Numbered from the stretch's first letter, positions 1 to 11,651 are shown. The stretch: 64,000 nt of DNA from Cricetomys ansorgei (GCA_026225945.1 JAMJFZ010003163.1:18722501-18786500); one strand, 5' to 3'. A program made the numbers and translations. Notes: a model not told the origin generated them from the sequence alone.

Positions 1-58
1 TCCAGGGGATCCCACTACTCTGACCTCTATGGGTACCCATAGTCATATACAGACATGC

Positions 59-122
59 ACTCTCTCCGTCTCTGTCTGTCTCTCTCTCTGTCTGTCTCTC
101 TCTCTGTCTCTCTCTCTCTCTG

Positions 123-153
<31 letters not shown>
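59..153. repeat. Compound (CT)n-(CA)n microsatellite
   Basis: CT/CTGT-rich pyrimidine repeats run from about 59 to 133. They are followed by an uninterrupted CA tract to about 152. Confidence 0.95.
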
Positions 154-189
154 GAGTGAGGCACAAACATATAATTAAAATAACAAAAA

Positions 190-312
190 GCCAGATATGG
201 CAGTACATGGCTTTGACCAATAGGGAGGCAGGGAAATTCCTAGGAGTTCAAGGCTAGCCTGGTCTACATAGTGAGTTCTAGGACACCAGAGCTACATTAA
301 GAGACGCTACAA
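190..312 (+). repeat. B1 SINE, divergent
   Basis: The order of B1 landmarks is kept: GCCAGATATGGCAGTACATG at the head, GGAGTTCAAGGCTAGCCTGG in the middle, then GTTCTAGGACACCAGAGCTA. The element is well mutated. Confidence 0.8.
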
Positions 313-317
313 CAGGA

Positions 318-319
318 TG

Positions 320-366
<47 letters not shown>

Positions 367-375
367 TGATAGATG
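318..375. repeat. (GATA)n microsatellite
   Basis: About a dozen GATA units with one TTGA interruption sit at the 3' end of the adjacent B1 element. The array probably grew from the SINE tail. Confidence 0.95.
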
Positions 376-1335
376 AGTGGCTTAATTTAGGAGGGAACTT
401 AAACCATAGGTTTGGTATATGGTGAGGTGGCAGCATGACTTGAGCATCTCCTTACGTGCTCGTGCTGGAATGTTTACCCCCAGTGTAGAGTGTTGAGGGT
501 AGGAAGAGGAGTGGACCGAGGTTGCTTGGCTGTCACAGGAGTAGGCTCCTGGTGGGGGTACAGTTGTTCTCGTCCCTTTTTCTCTCTCACTCACCCACAC
601 GCTGGCCGTCCCCCATGTCACAACACGGCAAGGAGGCTCTCTACAGATGTGAACCCTCCAGCTTGGTTGGGAAGTATATGTCCAACGTTCACAGAGCGCC
701 AGCCTGAGGCTTCTGTCACAGCATCAGATACATACTAGGACAGGGAGACACGCTCCTACGTGTTTGTTTGTTTATTCATTGATGCTGTCACCTAGGATGT
801 GGCCTGAGACACCATAGTGCAATCAAAACCTGGACAAATATGCAGTGTTCTCAGGGCTGCTTCAGAAAGGGCAGAAGCCCACTCTTCCGTCCTTCAGAAG
901 CGCCTCCATGTCAGTGAGAAGGAAATGCACATAGACCACTCCAGGGTTCCCAGGAGAAGGCAGAGTCCTTCAGCATGGGTGAGCACTGCCTCCATAACGC
1001 ACACATGGGGGCCTCAGAGGCACATGGCATGTTCATAGCTAACTACACAAAGGTGCCCTGTCCTAGTCACCTCAACAGCCAAGGATCCGTGTCTGTCCTG
1101 AGTCCTAGCATGCAGCACTATGGCCCAGACTGCCTCGCCCTGTCCTATCTCCAGCCTCCAGCAAAGCTCTATCCCTACCCCATTCAGCCACTCTGGGTAC
1201 CTATTCCAGAGTAAGTGGACAGAACCACAAGTTTACTGACTATAGCCCCAGGTTGCAGCCGATTCCAACCTCTCACATTCTTTAACGACCCCACCTCCAA
1301 CACGCACTATGCAAGGAAAGTGTTCCCAGTCACAT

Positions 1336-1385
1336 TTCACAGAAAGGTAAACTGAGGCTCAGAAATAGATAAATTGTTGACTTTG
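1336..1385 (+). repeat. MIR fragment (weak)
   Basis: TTTCACAGAAAGGTAAACTG followed by AGGCTCAGAAATAGATAAAT resembles the conserved MIR core (fraction of Eutherian-wide SINE). It is short and degenerate. Confidence 0.45.
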
Positions 1386-1461
1386 AGTAGGACTGTCAGG
1401 ACACAATCACTTGCTTTTCTTCCCTTGGCTTGATGTCATCTCCCCAAGATTCTTCAGCCGT

Positions 1462-1506
<45 letters not shown>
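1462..1506. repeat. Interrupted CTG/CAG trinucleotide repeat
   Basis: On the plus strand there are five CTG units, one TTG and nine more CTG units. On the Zfp423 sense strand (minus) this reads as nine CAG, one CAA and five CAG. A second imperfect triplet tract (GGT/GAT) follows at about 1538-1563. Confidence 0.97.
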
Positions 1507-1537
1507 ATTCTTCAGATCACCATGCCATCAAGGAGGG

Positions 1538-1563
1538 GGTTGGTGGTGATGGTGGTGGTGGTA
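1538..1563. repeat. Imperfect (GGT)n repeat
   Basis: A short run of GGT/GAT triplets lies just beyond the CTG tract. Confidence 0.85.
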
Positions 1564-2543
1564 CTACCAGCTTTAGGGAAAGGTGAGATCAGAGAGCTTC
1601 TGGAACAGGCAACAATGCAGTTCATAAAATGATTTACCCACCCGAAGCATATAGTGCATGCTAAAAGCCTAATATCCTGACACAGAGTGACCAGGCAATC
1701 ACGGCTAGCCAGCGTGGGGCCAGAGGAGGACAGAAGGAAGATAGAGACCTCAAAATGAGAAGGCATGGGCCCTGATGATGAAGCACCGTAGGCAGAGGAA
1801 GAGGTGGCAAACCAGACTAGGCCCTGGGGAATGCAAAGAGGTAGGAGAGATAACATCCTCAGCAGTAAGCTCTAGTCCAAGCATGGACACAAGACCAGAG
1901 CCATTGATCACTGTCTTCCCAGAGGCAGGAGCATGGCCAATTCCTCCAAGAGAACTACTCTCTAGCTGGGAAGAATTTGGCTAGGCCTGTGGCAGAGGGT
2001 CCAGAAGAATGGAGTCCCCACAGTCCACAAAGACAGACTGGAGATGGAAACAGAGACAGAGCCAATGTCCATACATCCTCTTTAGCCTGTTAGACTTCAG
2101 CCCTGCTAATGGTCTAGCCCGTCACATTTCTAGCTGTCTATGGAAAAGCAGTCACCTTTGAGAGGTCATTTGAGTCTATGTCGACATTCAACCTACACCA
2201 CAGGACAAGTTATGGACAAGAACTTGGGCTGTGGGGTCAAGCATACATCAATTTGCCTCTGGCCCTTTTCATATTCCTGGGTAACCTTGAGCATAGGCCT
2301 CAGATGAAAACAAAGGATTCCCCCACCCACATTATTACAAAACTATTCCCAATGCTTGGGTCTCTACAAAGGCCCTGTATCCAAAATCACTGGAGATGTA
2401 GGTAGGGATCGAGAACCAGCTCCCGATGAGCTGTCGTCTCCTCACAGTCTCCCGGAACACACTGGCCCGTCCTCATACACATACACACAAAAATAAACAA
2501 ACCAAAAATAATTTTAAATCAGTTTTTAAAATCAGGGATGCTA

Positions 2544-2690
2544 GCTGGGCATGGTAGTTGCACATGCCCTTGATCCCAGCACTTGGGAGCCAGAGGCAGG
2601 CAAGTCTCTGAGTTTGAGGCCAACCTGGTCTACAAAATGAGTTCCAGGACAGCCAGGGCTATTAAACAGAAAAACACTGTCTCAAAAACC
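2544..2690 (+). repeat. B1 SINE
   Basis: This is a near-complete B1. It runs from GCTGGGCATGGTAGTTGCAC, through the box-B-like middle (GAGTTTGAGGCCAACCTGGT) to AACACTGTCTCAAAAACC. It is in antisense orientation to Zfp423. Confidence 0.93.

Positions 2691-2757
<67 letters not shown>
2691..2757. repeat. (GATA)n microsatellite in a B1 tail
   Basis: About 16 pure GATA units directly follow the B1 poly-A-like end. The arrangement matches the one at 190-375. Confidence 0.97.
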
Positions 2758-2980
2758 GCAGGCAGATCAGGGATGCTGATAAACCATCCTTCAAATGGTC
2801 CCTGCCCCACATCTTCTTTGGGTCCTCAGTAAGCAGCTCTACTTGGAGTGCACAGAAGTGGAGATTCAGTGTGCTGTACCCTCAAGCAAGGCATTCTAGA
2901 TGGGAACAAGGACCATCAATGAAGACCTGCCTAAGCTCCACTTAACTAGCAGCATAAATAAATACGTGTGAGATTAAAAG

Positions 2981-3150
2981 AAAGATAGCTTAGCAGGTAA
3001 AGGCGCTTGCTGCTCGTCTCTGACCACCCGTGTTAGATTCCAGGGACTCTCCACGTGGTGGAAGGAGAATCCTCTGACCTCCGCATGGATGCTGTGTCAT
3101 GTATGCACACACACATCAGCACATCATATACATAAGAATTAATAAATTAG
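2981..3150 (+). repeat. B2/B3-class SINE
   Basis: The tRNA-like head (AGCTTAGCAGGTAAAGGCGC, TTGCTGCT) is followed by CACGTGGTGG and a CTCTGACCTCC body. It ends in a CA-rich, AATAAA-like tail, the pattern of B2/B3 elements. Confidence 0.75.
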
Positions 3151-4030
3151 TTTTTTAAAGAAAGAAAAAGGGGTGAGGCACATAAAGAGTCAAAGGGGAG
3201 GCCAGCGTGGTGGTGACCAGTGGCCCAGACAGACAGAGAACTAGGTTACTGTGTTACTGACGCTGAGGCCGTGTTTCCTATGAGGGACATCACAGGTATG
3301 CACTCCATCCTCTGAGCTAAGAGGACAGTCAAGGCTTTCTCCTTCCACATCGCTCTGGCAGGATTCCCAGCATGCATTCTGGTACATAGGGCTGAGGGAC
3401 CGACCACATAGAAAGATGACCTAGAGACCCGAGTGTGGCAAACCTGAGACTCCCAAAGGGCCCACACAGAGGCTTGACATCAGGTTGCTGTGAGGTGGAA
3501 TGAGATTCCAACCACCAGGTGCCATGTCTCTCACAAAAGACCAACGCATGAATCCAAGCATCATGAAGCCATAGTAATGGGTGGATGGACAGAGGACCAC
3601 TGGGCGAGTCAGAGAGAATCATCAGACTCCATTAACACTCCAGGAAAAAGATACTCTGAAGAAGTTGTGAGCTTGGACCCTTTGTGGGCAAGGGACTGAC
3701 TTGCCCTCTTCAGAAAAACCTGGCAGAGAATGGAGACAACAAAGAAGAAATGAGAGAAACGATGACAAGGGAGGCGAACTCCTAAGGATTCTCCTGGGTC
3801 TATCTGAGCTGCCTCTGCTCCTCACAATGGAAGGTGCCAGGGTGTGCTGTTAAACATTCTCACCTTATGCGGGCTCAGAAGGCCAGCAATTGAGTCAAAT
3901 GCAAACACTAGGTTATTGCAGGGCCCAAGCCAAATCTGCAACATTTCTCCTTGGTCATTATCCAGAAACCTGTTCCCATTCTCTGCTCATTATTACAACA
4001 AGGAGCTAATACTTCATAGATTACTAATGA

Positions 4031-4095
4031 CAAGGAAGGGAGGGAGGGAGGGAGGGAAGGAGAGAGGGATGGAGAGAGGGAGGGAGGGAATAGGG
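4031..4095. repeat. GA-rich (GGGA)n low-complexity tract
   Basis: Repeated GGGA/GAGA units form a polypurine run on the plus strand. Confidence 0.92.
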
Positions 4096-4553
4096 AGATA
4101 GAGATTGTACTTCATAAAGTCAAAGACTATGCTCATGGTAACACCAAGGTTGGCATGCAATACCCCCAACTATATGCATGGACGAGTAACTGAGCAAAAT
4201 AAAGAGAGCTGGAGTTAATTCTGCCATAGATGATGGAGTCCCGCAAGATCCCTGAGCAGTTGGCAACACCTCAGGGATGCAGAAAGTCCCTAACTCCAAC
4301 ATGTGCTGGAGGTGGTGGAATGTGTCTCAGCCTCATGGTAAAAGAAACCAAGGGCTATTGCTGCACACTTAGGGGCTGGAACCTGTGCTGCCCAGCGCCA
4401 CCCTGTGGGACTTTCCCCTCACTGCACTGTGCAATGTCAACAGGACCACAGCTCTCTAGACTCTGCTGACCTGTCACATATGCTCACATGTTGACACCAG
4501 CCTCTGGGTGCCGGGGAGTCCCGCTTTCCTCCACCCAGGAAACAGTAGGTTAT

Positions 4554-4603
4554 TTGTGGCCACAGTTGGCACCTTGTGGCCACAGTTGGCACCTTGTGGC
4601 CAC
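4554..4603 (+). repeat. 20-bp tandem repeat, 2.5 copies
   Basis: The unit TTGTGGCCACAGTTGGCACC occurs at 4554-4573 and again, identical, at 4574-4593. A half copy lies at 4594-4603. GTGGCCAC within each unit is a perfect palindrome. Confidence 0.95.
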
Positions 4604-4989
4604 GTGGCATAGAGGGGACCCAGCAGCCACATTTTTGTGACTCTACACAGCTTAGGAACAGGTTTGGAAGGACTTTGGGAAATACTAGTGAGCATTTCCA
4701 AGATATTGAAAATAGGCTCTCTCTGACCACAAAGAAATAACCTCGGCAATGAAGAACGGAGCGAAGAGACCCTACGCCGTGAGGAAAAGAGACAGTGGCC
4801 CCAGAGGCACCCTCGAGTTCCGTACCCACATCCTGATAAGCCTGTGATGTGCCTGGGCCTTCCTTACTGTACACAGCTCTAACCAACCAGATCAGACGAG
4901 TGCTCCCACAGCAAGCTACCAGATTATTTGTTCTCAAAGCCCAGGGGAGTCTGACCCAGAATCCAGACAGGACAGCCTGAGCGTGACAA

Positions 4990-5115
4990 GGGAGTGGCTA
5001 CTAAGCACTAGACACACACCTTTCCACACGCAATCTTTGCTTCGTTGAAGCAGCCTTGGGGTAGGAAGCAGTCTTAGCCCATTTCACAGGTGAAGAATGG
5101 AAGTGCAGAGACCTC
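4990..5115 (+). repeat. MIR SINE relic
   Basis: The MIR order is visible: an ACTAAGCACT head, then a stretch resembling GGTAGGAAGCAGTCTTAGCC, then CATTTCACAGGTGAAGAATG and GCAGAGACCT. The identification rests on this pattern. Confidence 0.65.
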
Positions 5116-6020
5116 CGCCAATCAACCAGGGCCAACATTTTCCATGCGCTGGAGCCAGTGTGTGGCGTCCAGTGGCTTATTTATCTTCTTTGAGCCCTGA
5201 CAGCTTCAGCTGTAAAAATGAGAACCAAATACCCAACGCTCAATGTTAAGGTAAGACCTCTAGGAAGTGATGAGGAGGAAGGAGCAGAGCATGTGACCGG
5301 AAATTGCTTTCTCCCCTCTTCCTGTCCCAGGAGAGACACACATCCTCCCAGCTGCTCCCTAGCCTTGCTATGCAGGCAGATGCCATTAAGACTCCGGCGG
5401 AACACACTCTGAATTCAGTAGCCTGCCTCCTATACATGGGGTAAGGAGGCAGGCTCTGGTTTAATGTTTAGGGTAAGTTCCAAACTAAGAATGCATCAAG
5501 ACTAAGACTGCCAGAGAAACACCCCAGAGACGTGACTCCCCGTGGAGCCAAATTCCACAATCCAGGCTCCCCTGCTCACTCTCAAGGGTGTTTGTCCACT
5601 TTGGGGCCTGGGGGAGGGGACGACACATATGGACACTGGAGAAAGAGGCCCAGCCACCAGGCCTGGCTGGACTCTCCCCTTGCCCCTTTGAAGTTCCCAG
5701 CATGGGGTGGGCTGGAAGGAAACCCTGGGCCACAGAGGCTGACTGGGGCCTCACCTACCCCCTACCCTGCTGCCTCCCCCTCATTGTGCAGCCAGGCTGG
5801 GCTTTTGTTGCCAGAGCCCTGGCAGGGGACAACCAGGGACCTGGCCTCATTATGTGCCTGACCTCGGGCACACCTCCCCCACCCAGGGCCTGAGCCTCCT
5901 GGAGGCCTCCTCCACGGGACAAAGGACCAGCCTCAAAACAGCTGGCGGCCTGCACAGCTCTTTGAGGGAGGGAGGTGCTGAGGGGCCTGGGGCTGCTGGT
6001 CTGACTTTGATGGCTCAGAA

Positions 6021-6043
6021 GGTGGGGTGGGGGTGGGGGGTTG
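6021..6043 (+). repeat. G-rich tract with G-quadruplex potential
   Basis: Runs of 2, 4, 5 and 6 G separated by single T residues lie at 6021-6040. Single-base loops favour a stable quadruplex on the plus strand. Confidence 0.75.
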
Positions 6044-7139
6044 CTACTTTGGAAACCTTCCTGTTGAGTAGACAAAGCTCAGGGGAAGCCACTGAGGGCT
6101 GGTACAGAGACGCAGTCTTGGGGCAGGAGGCTGACCTCACTTTTCTCTGACCTTCCAGAATTCCCCACACATGCAGGTCACCAAGGGGATATGAAATAGA
6201 AGCATTGTCAGAATAAACTGAGAAGCATCTCAGTCCCTGCCCCGGGTTCCTGTCACCTGGCTTCTGGGTACAGAACCGATGTCACCCACCCAAGAGATGG
6301 CTAGAAACAGGGAAGGGAGCTCCAAAAAGAGGGAAAATCAAAGGAACTGTAGGGTCACCCTCTGATAAGAAGTCTCCTTTCTAATATCTAATTACCGGCC
6401 AAGCAGATCCCGAGCACCAGGTAGAATCATCTAGAAGGCAGTGCCCGATTGCTTCCTTCAAACAATTTCCGGTTATATGGGGGCCTGTTCTTTGCACGCC
6501 CAACCAGCATGCAGGTTTATTGTGCACCAATTTTAATATCGAAAGACTCTAGGGAAATTTTTTTGGAGTGTTTTATTTGCCTAAGATCCTGGAGCTGACA
6601 CAGGGGTTCCCTTGGGCACAATGCTCAGGAAACAGCAAGCCAGGACCAAGCGTGGAGGGAGTGCACGTGCCAGAGTCGCAGGGTCCGCGCGTGTGTTTTG
6701 AAGCAGGTGTGTCCCAGCGTGCGCATGTTATCAGTGACACAACAAAAGGCCGACTGAAAGCTTCACCGATGGAGCAGGCAGGCAGCCTGAGCCCGCAGAG
6801 AGGGAAACAGCCCAGATAACCCATTGTGGAGAAGGGATGCCTTTTAAGGGACAAAAGGTGGAATGGACAGAACCACAGGCCGGAGAGGCAGGCGCATCTG
6901 TATCTGCTATCAACTGTCATATCATCCCATTACGCCGTCTCTCCTACAGCATCATTTGGAGGGAACACACACATGTGTGCGGGGACACAGGAGCGGCTCC
7001 GGGGTTGGCTTGACTCTACATTGTCCTGCCCAGCCAGGAGACTTAGAGCTGTGCTCTTACAAAGACATTGATTTTCCTCCTTCCCTTCCAGAGTGAGATC
7101 AGATGAGCTCCCAGAGCGACACGTCCTCAACTTTTCAGT

Positions 7140-8290
7140 GGGGGTTCCTTGTTTGTTTGTATCATTTTTTTAAAGGCTGGGTCTCTAATTGCATCTCTTT
7201 TTGGCCACACGCATCTCCCTGGCTTCTGGCCCCCCAAAACAAGGAGGGCATGCACTGATTATCTGTGCTTGCAGACTGCTCACAGGGCATCCTGGGCTCA
7301 AAGAATGCCAGGGGGTTAGAAATCAGGGAGGGAGGGGTGGAATTAATTGCCAAGAAAACACAAGGCTGTGCTGTGACTCTGATTCCATCAATTACCATTA
7401 TCTCTCTGTGCAGGTCTGCCAACCATCCCCCAGATTCGGCCCTGCTTAACTTTCTTTGCCAGTTGCGATACCCCGTCAGATGCCTGGCACTGCCAGGCTA
7501 CCCGCATGGGCTCCTTCTGGGCTCTTATCAGCCTCCCCCAGTCGGCCTGGTCGGCACAGCTGTTCCAGGCCCCCAGCCCCTCACTTTATCTGCTTGCACA
7601 GACCTCGGCCTGGCAAGCAGTGGGCCCAGCGCCTGCTCCGCATTCCCCAGGAAGTCCTCTGGGAACACGGCCTCCCTGCTCCCAAGCCCTGGGAGAGTTC
7701 ATTACCAGCTAGGGTCCCCAGCTCAGCAGCCTAGGTGCGGACCGCATCGCCCAGCCTGGCCGCCAGAGCCGCCTGAATCATTAAAACTCAACCTTCTGAA
7801 GGGAAGAAAGAACAAAACCACAAATTTAGATTAATAAAGCATTTGTTGATTCTACAGCAATTTAGCAGGCCCCTAAGAAACCCACCAGAGACCCACGGAG
7901 CTCCAGTAATTTTCTGTTATATTATCTTTCTTGTAAAATACTTCCCCAGACAGAGTCCCCAAAGGGGCTCAAATATCACTGTGACTAACCAAAATCAATG
8001 TGCACTCACCTATTGACATTTTTACATAGTTTTTGGATTTAGTATCCAACCGAAAACACAATCAACTCCTCTGCCAAGGAGCAGACAGGCACTTAGCTAG
8101 CCAGCTATTAGTGTTACAAAGGAAAAAATGCTGGCACCCAGGGGAGCCGGGCAAGGCGCACTGACGTCAGGGGGTAATTGGGTGTCTGAGAGAAATTGCC
8201 AGCGGCTGGCCGGCTCCCCCGGGGGCTGCACAAAGCTGAGCTGTAACTCTAATAAAGGAAAGGAAATTCTAGAAAAGGGGGCCTTGCTAC
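7140..8290. promoter_or_regulatory. Candidate conserved enhancer block
   Basis: About 1.15 kb without recognisable transposons. It has homeodomain-like cores (GGAATTAATTGCC near 7340, CAATTACCATTATC near 7390, TAATAAAGC near 7830), a near-perfect palindrome at 7482-7498 and a full CRE (TGACGTCA) at 8162-8169 next to GGTAATTG. A GC-richer middle (7450-7770) is open in several frames but shows no protein I recognise. Confidence 0.4.
8162..8169. promoter_or_regulatory. Full palindromic CRE (TGACGTCA)
   Basis: This is a perfect 8-bp CREB/ATF consensus inside a repeat-free block. A homeodomain-like GGTAATTG follows 8 bp away. Confidence 0.5.
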
Positions 8291-8327
8291 AAAGGAGCCC
8301 AGGCAGATGCCAAAAATAGCCCTTTGG

Positions 8328-8351
8328 AAATAAATAAATAAATAAATAAAT
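8328..8351. repeat. (AAAT)n microsatellite
   Basis: Six AAAT-type units in a row. Confidence 0.93.
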
Positions 8352-8577
8352 GTGGCCAAAACATATAGATCTGAAACATAAAATAAATCACTCCTCTGAG
8401 GAGGCGGTCTGGCCTCCCCTGTCTGGACATCTGTGTGGGGCTGGAGTTCTCTGCTCTGGGCCGCTTCTCTGGAAGCACGGGGAGCCATGCAGGAAGTGGT
8501 TTGCCATCTACTTTGGTGCACAGGAGGGCTTTTGGAAGAATCTAAATCTGTAACTCCCGCTTTCCTAAAGGTCATTG

Positions 8578-8625
8578 CTTTGTTTTGGGGTTTTTTTTGT
8601 TGTTTTTGTTTGTTTATCTAAGGAG
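8578..8625. repeat. T-rich low-complexity tract
   Basis: Runs of T separated by single G residues. It may be a residual reverse SINE tail, but no body is visible. Confidence 0.7.
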
Positions 8626-9489
8626 AGAAATAATTTCTATTGTTTGGTTTTCCCTTGTTTTATGTTCTAGTATGGGAGCTCATAATGCCACCAATTTAAT
8701 AAAAATGCCAATTTCTAACTACATGGTTCTGACCTCCTTTGGATAGTCTATGTGTATAGACAATGGGTTGAATTTTCTTCCTTGACAGTTTTCCCAACCA
8801 CTGACTCAAGGTCAGAAGCTGTGGCAGAATCATGATGAATACCAGCATTTCCCCCGAAAACAGCCAATGTCTCCAAGGGGAAAGAGAGCAGGAAACAGCA
8901 TGTGGAAAACCCCAAGCTGGGATACTGACCTCCATGGGCCATCACCAGACCCAAAGATGCTTTGAGGCCCACAGACTTCTAGGAAATTCATACCTTCTTG
9001 ACTAGAAGGGAGAGAGTGGCTTGTGGGGGAGGGGAGACAGGGAGGCAAGAATGAGAGTACCAGGGTCAATTTCAACTTGGTTGTTCTGCAAGAAAAAGGA
9101 AAAATAGGGCCAGGCACATACACACCCAAAAAATGAAAAGAAAGCCAAATGCACTCAAATTGGAAATTGGTCTGAACAAATGTCTTTAGCTAAAAATACC
9201 AAATCAGCATCTCAGGATGCTTGCCCCTGGTCTGCAGGTCCCTGCTGAGGCCCCCCCGGGGCTTACTGGAGGTTTTTGCCCTCCACAGAGTCCAAGCTTC
9301 ACTCCTGCGATCTGACCAGCCAGAAGCCCCAAAAGCTTTCTGGCTGGAGGTGAGGGGCAATCCCTCCCAGGGCAGTGCCTCCAGTGTTGGCATGAAGGAA
9401 GAAAATCCAGCTGGGAAAAAAGATAGAGAGCCTGTAGTGCAGGCCCAGGGGAGGCAGGCAAAGCTTTGGAACGCCGCAGCCAGCGCCCT

Positions 9490-10010
9490 GGCGCCAAATC
9501 ACAAACCTTGAATCAATGATGCAATTGCTTAATTAATCAGGCTGCTCGGGTGGGTGCAGAGGGTCTCTGTGAGTGTCTGACCCAACCAGCTCCTGATGGG
9601 CAAGCCCCCCTCCTCAGGGCCCCTCTGCAGGGCCCTCGGGACCACAGATGGTTGAACACCGTCTGGGAGTCTCACTGAGGGGAGAAAATGTGAGTTCCTG
9701 AGTCCCCTGTGTGATCCAGTCACTCTGGCAGAAAGAAGGAAAGAGAAGGGAGGAGGGGGGAGGAGGAGAGAGGAGGAGGGAGGAGGGTCTCAACAGCAAC
9801 TTAAGATTTCTTGGCCTTGGCAGCTGCAAGTCAATTCCCCTCAATGTTATTTTCTTATCCCAGTCAATGAGACTGTAAAAGAAATACAGAGCACAAGACC
9901 TCTTTTCAGCAAGCCAGCGAGTGCCAGGCTTAGACAGGCAGAGGCCATTTAAATTAACCTTTGGGTCTTAGCATGTTTAAAGGCTTGCAACTTTTGAAAA
10001 AACAGTACTG
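9490..10010. promoter_or_regulatory. Candidate conserved segment with TTAATTAAT core
   Basis: The sequence around 9510-9545 (AATCAATGATGCAATTGC, then TTAATTAAT at 9529-9537) is a tight cluster of homeodomain/POU-like cores. A second unique AT-rich stretch lies at 9945-10005 (TTTAAATTAACCTTTGGG). A GA-rich tract (9738-9787) interrupts the block. Confidence 0.35.
9738..9787. repeat. GA-rich low-complexity tract
   Basis: A polypurine run of GGAGG/GAGAGG units. Confidence 0.92.
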
Positions 10011-10261
10011 GAGGTGAGTGGGGCTGGCTGAGGCTGGGACAGGGCAGGGGACACGCAAAGCTGGAGCGTGTGTCTATGTGAATGTGTGTGTGCTGGACAG
10101 GAGGGCGCTTCTTCCGTCACCTCAAGACTTCAACAGCAAAAATGAAGTAGCTGGCAACCTTGCCATTTCCTATTCTGATGGCCCCAACAGGCAGGGAGGG
10201 TTTGAAACCAGTCCTCACATGCGATTGGACCATCTCCAAGGTTGATTTTCTCATCTTTAAT

Positions 10262-10310
10262 GCGCAGAGGGGAAGGGAAGGGAGAAGAGGAGAAGGGAGC
10301 GGTATCTCAG
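10262..10310. repeat. GA-rich low-complexity tract
   Basis: GGGAAGGGA/GAGGAGAAG purine run on the plus strand. Confidence 0.8.
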
Positions 10311-10379
10311 GGCGACCCCAAACGGTTAATGATAACGAGCTGAAGCGCTGAGAAAGAGGGGAGACCAGGAGAGGGCCTG

Positions 10380-10920
10380 GCCAGAGGTGTTTCAATTACC
10401 AAAAAGAAAAATCATTTATTTTTAAACAATATCCCTCAACACTGGGTGTTTAAGGAGAATATACTCTGGCCTCTAAAATATCAGAGTGAAATTTAAAAAT
10501 AGAAAAGTCATTTCCCCCCTTCCCCGTTGCAGATTTTACTGTAGCGTTCTAGAAGGCAGATTAAATGAAGGAAGCTCAAACACACTCAATTTTGTCCTTT
10601 AGCAAATTCTTCTCTTTCACTCTTGCATGAAGAAAAAAAATCTCCCCACAGAGTTTTTCTCTTCTTCCTGGTGTGGATCTGGGCCCCTGCAGTGCCCTGT
10701 GTAATTTCTAGTTCCTCAGAATTCAGGTATTAATAAAGACCCCATGGGGACTTCCAACAATATAACCCTACATTTTGAGGCATTATGAAAGGAAACCCCC
10801 AGGGGTCTGTGGCTCAAATTTCTGAAATGTAGGCATTGTAAAAGGCACCCCAGGGGATGCCCGCAATAGAAATCTGCTGAATTCAAAGCATTTTGGAAGT
10901 CCTGGTGGGAGTCATTACTC
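10380..10920. promoter_or_regulatory. Candidate conserved AT-rich segment
   Basis: A repeat-free stretch with TTTCAATTACC near 10390, ATTTATTTTTAAACAATA near 10413 and GGTATTAATAAAGACC near 10726. The texture resembles conserved intronic DNA. No direct evidence of function is visible. Confidence 0.3.
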
Positions 10921-11619
10921 CCACTGGAAGCTTTTTACAAAACATGTGTTGCTGACATGTTGACAGATTGCTCAGTGAAGTGTTTAGGTGCATGCACAAG
11001 GCGGGCCTTTGGAGACGCTCGGCGCTGCCAGCGAGTCTCCCAACGCTGGAACCGGTACCATCCATATTTCATAACGGGGGAGGCCGCTGCAGCCAGGGAC
11101 TGGAGACGTGTTCTCCACACCCGCAGCCAGCCTCGCACCCCTCCACCGAGGAGCACTTTGAGTGGGCTGGCCCAGTCCTCGCCTTTGGAAGCTGGTCTGT
11201 GCAGCACAGCTGTGATGGCCCTTGTATCCCTGCCAAGGGCTCTACTGAAGGAATCTTGAAGCGACCTCGCTGATCACTGCAAGGGAGCATGCAGATCAAA
11301 CCAAGGAGGGGGCAGCAGGGACCCCCACACACACACCTCTAGCCCCTGCCCTTGAGGAGGGGCAGCATGGCAGGGAGGGGGTTTGAACTCAGGCTTGCCA
11401 GTCTTGACAGCATGAAGCTCAGGAAAGTGATCTGTGACTTTAATAAGGCAGAGGGGCTCAGAGGAATTAGCTGCCTAGGTGATGGGGGCGGGAGATGGAT
11501 GGAAATGCATCTGTGGCCTGGTGGGCTATGGGCCAGACTGGGGCCCTGGGGAGGTAGCCTCACCTACAGCCCATGCACTCCCAGACACTCATCTCCTAAG
11601 AGTTTTCCTACCACAACAG

Positions 11620-11651
11620 CCTCTCTCCCTCTCCCTCTCTCTCTCTCTCTG
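11620..11651. repeat. (CT)n microsatellite
   Basis: CTCCCTCTCCCTCT followed by pure CT. Confidence 0.93.

Noticed and set aside
4437..4937. 166-codon minus-strand ORF
   Set aside because: Part of its length comes from the 20-bp tandem repeat, which keeps the frame open; no domain seen.
7450..7770. CpG island or promoter
   Set aside because: The interval is GC-rich but has few CpGs, and no start-site motifs stand out.
7265..7834. 189-codon plus-strand ORF, the longest in the window
   Set aside because: It covers a GC-richer unique block; the product is Pro/Ser-rich with no family resemblance, and other frames are open over the same stretch.
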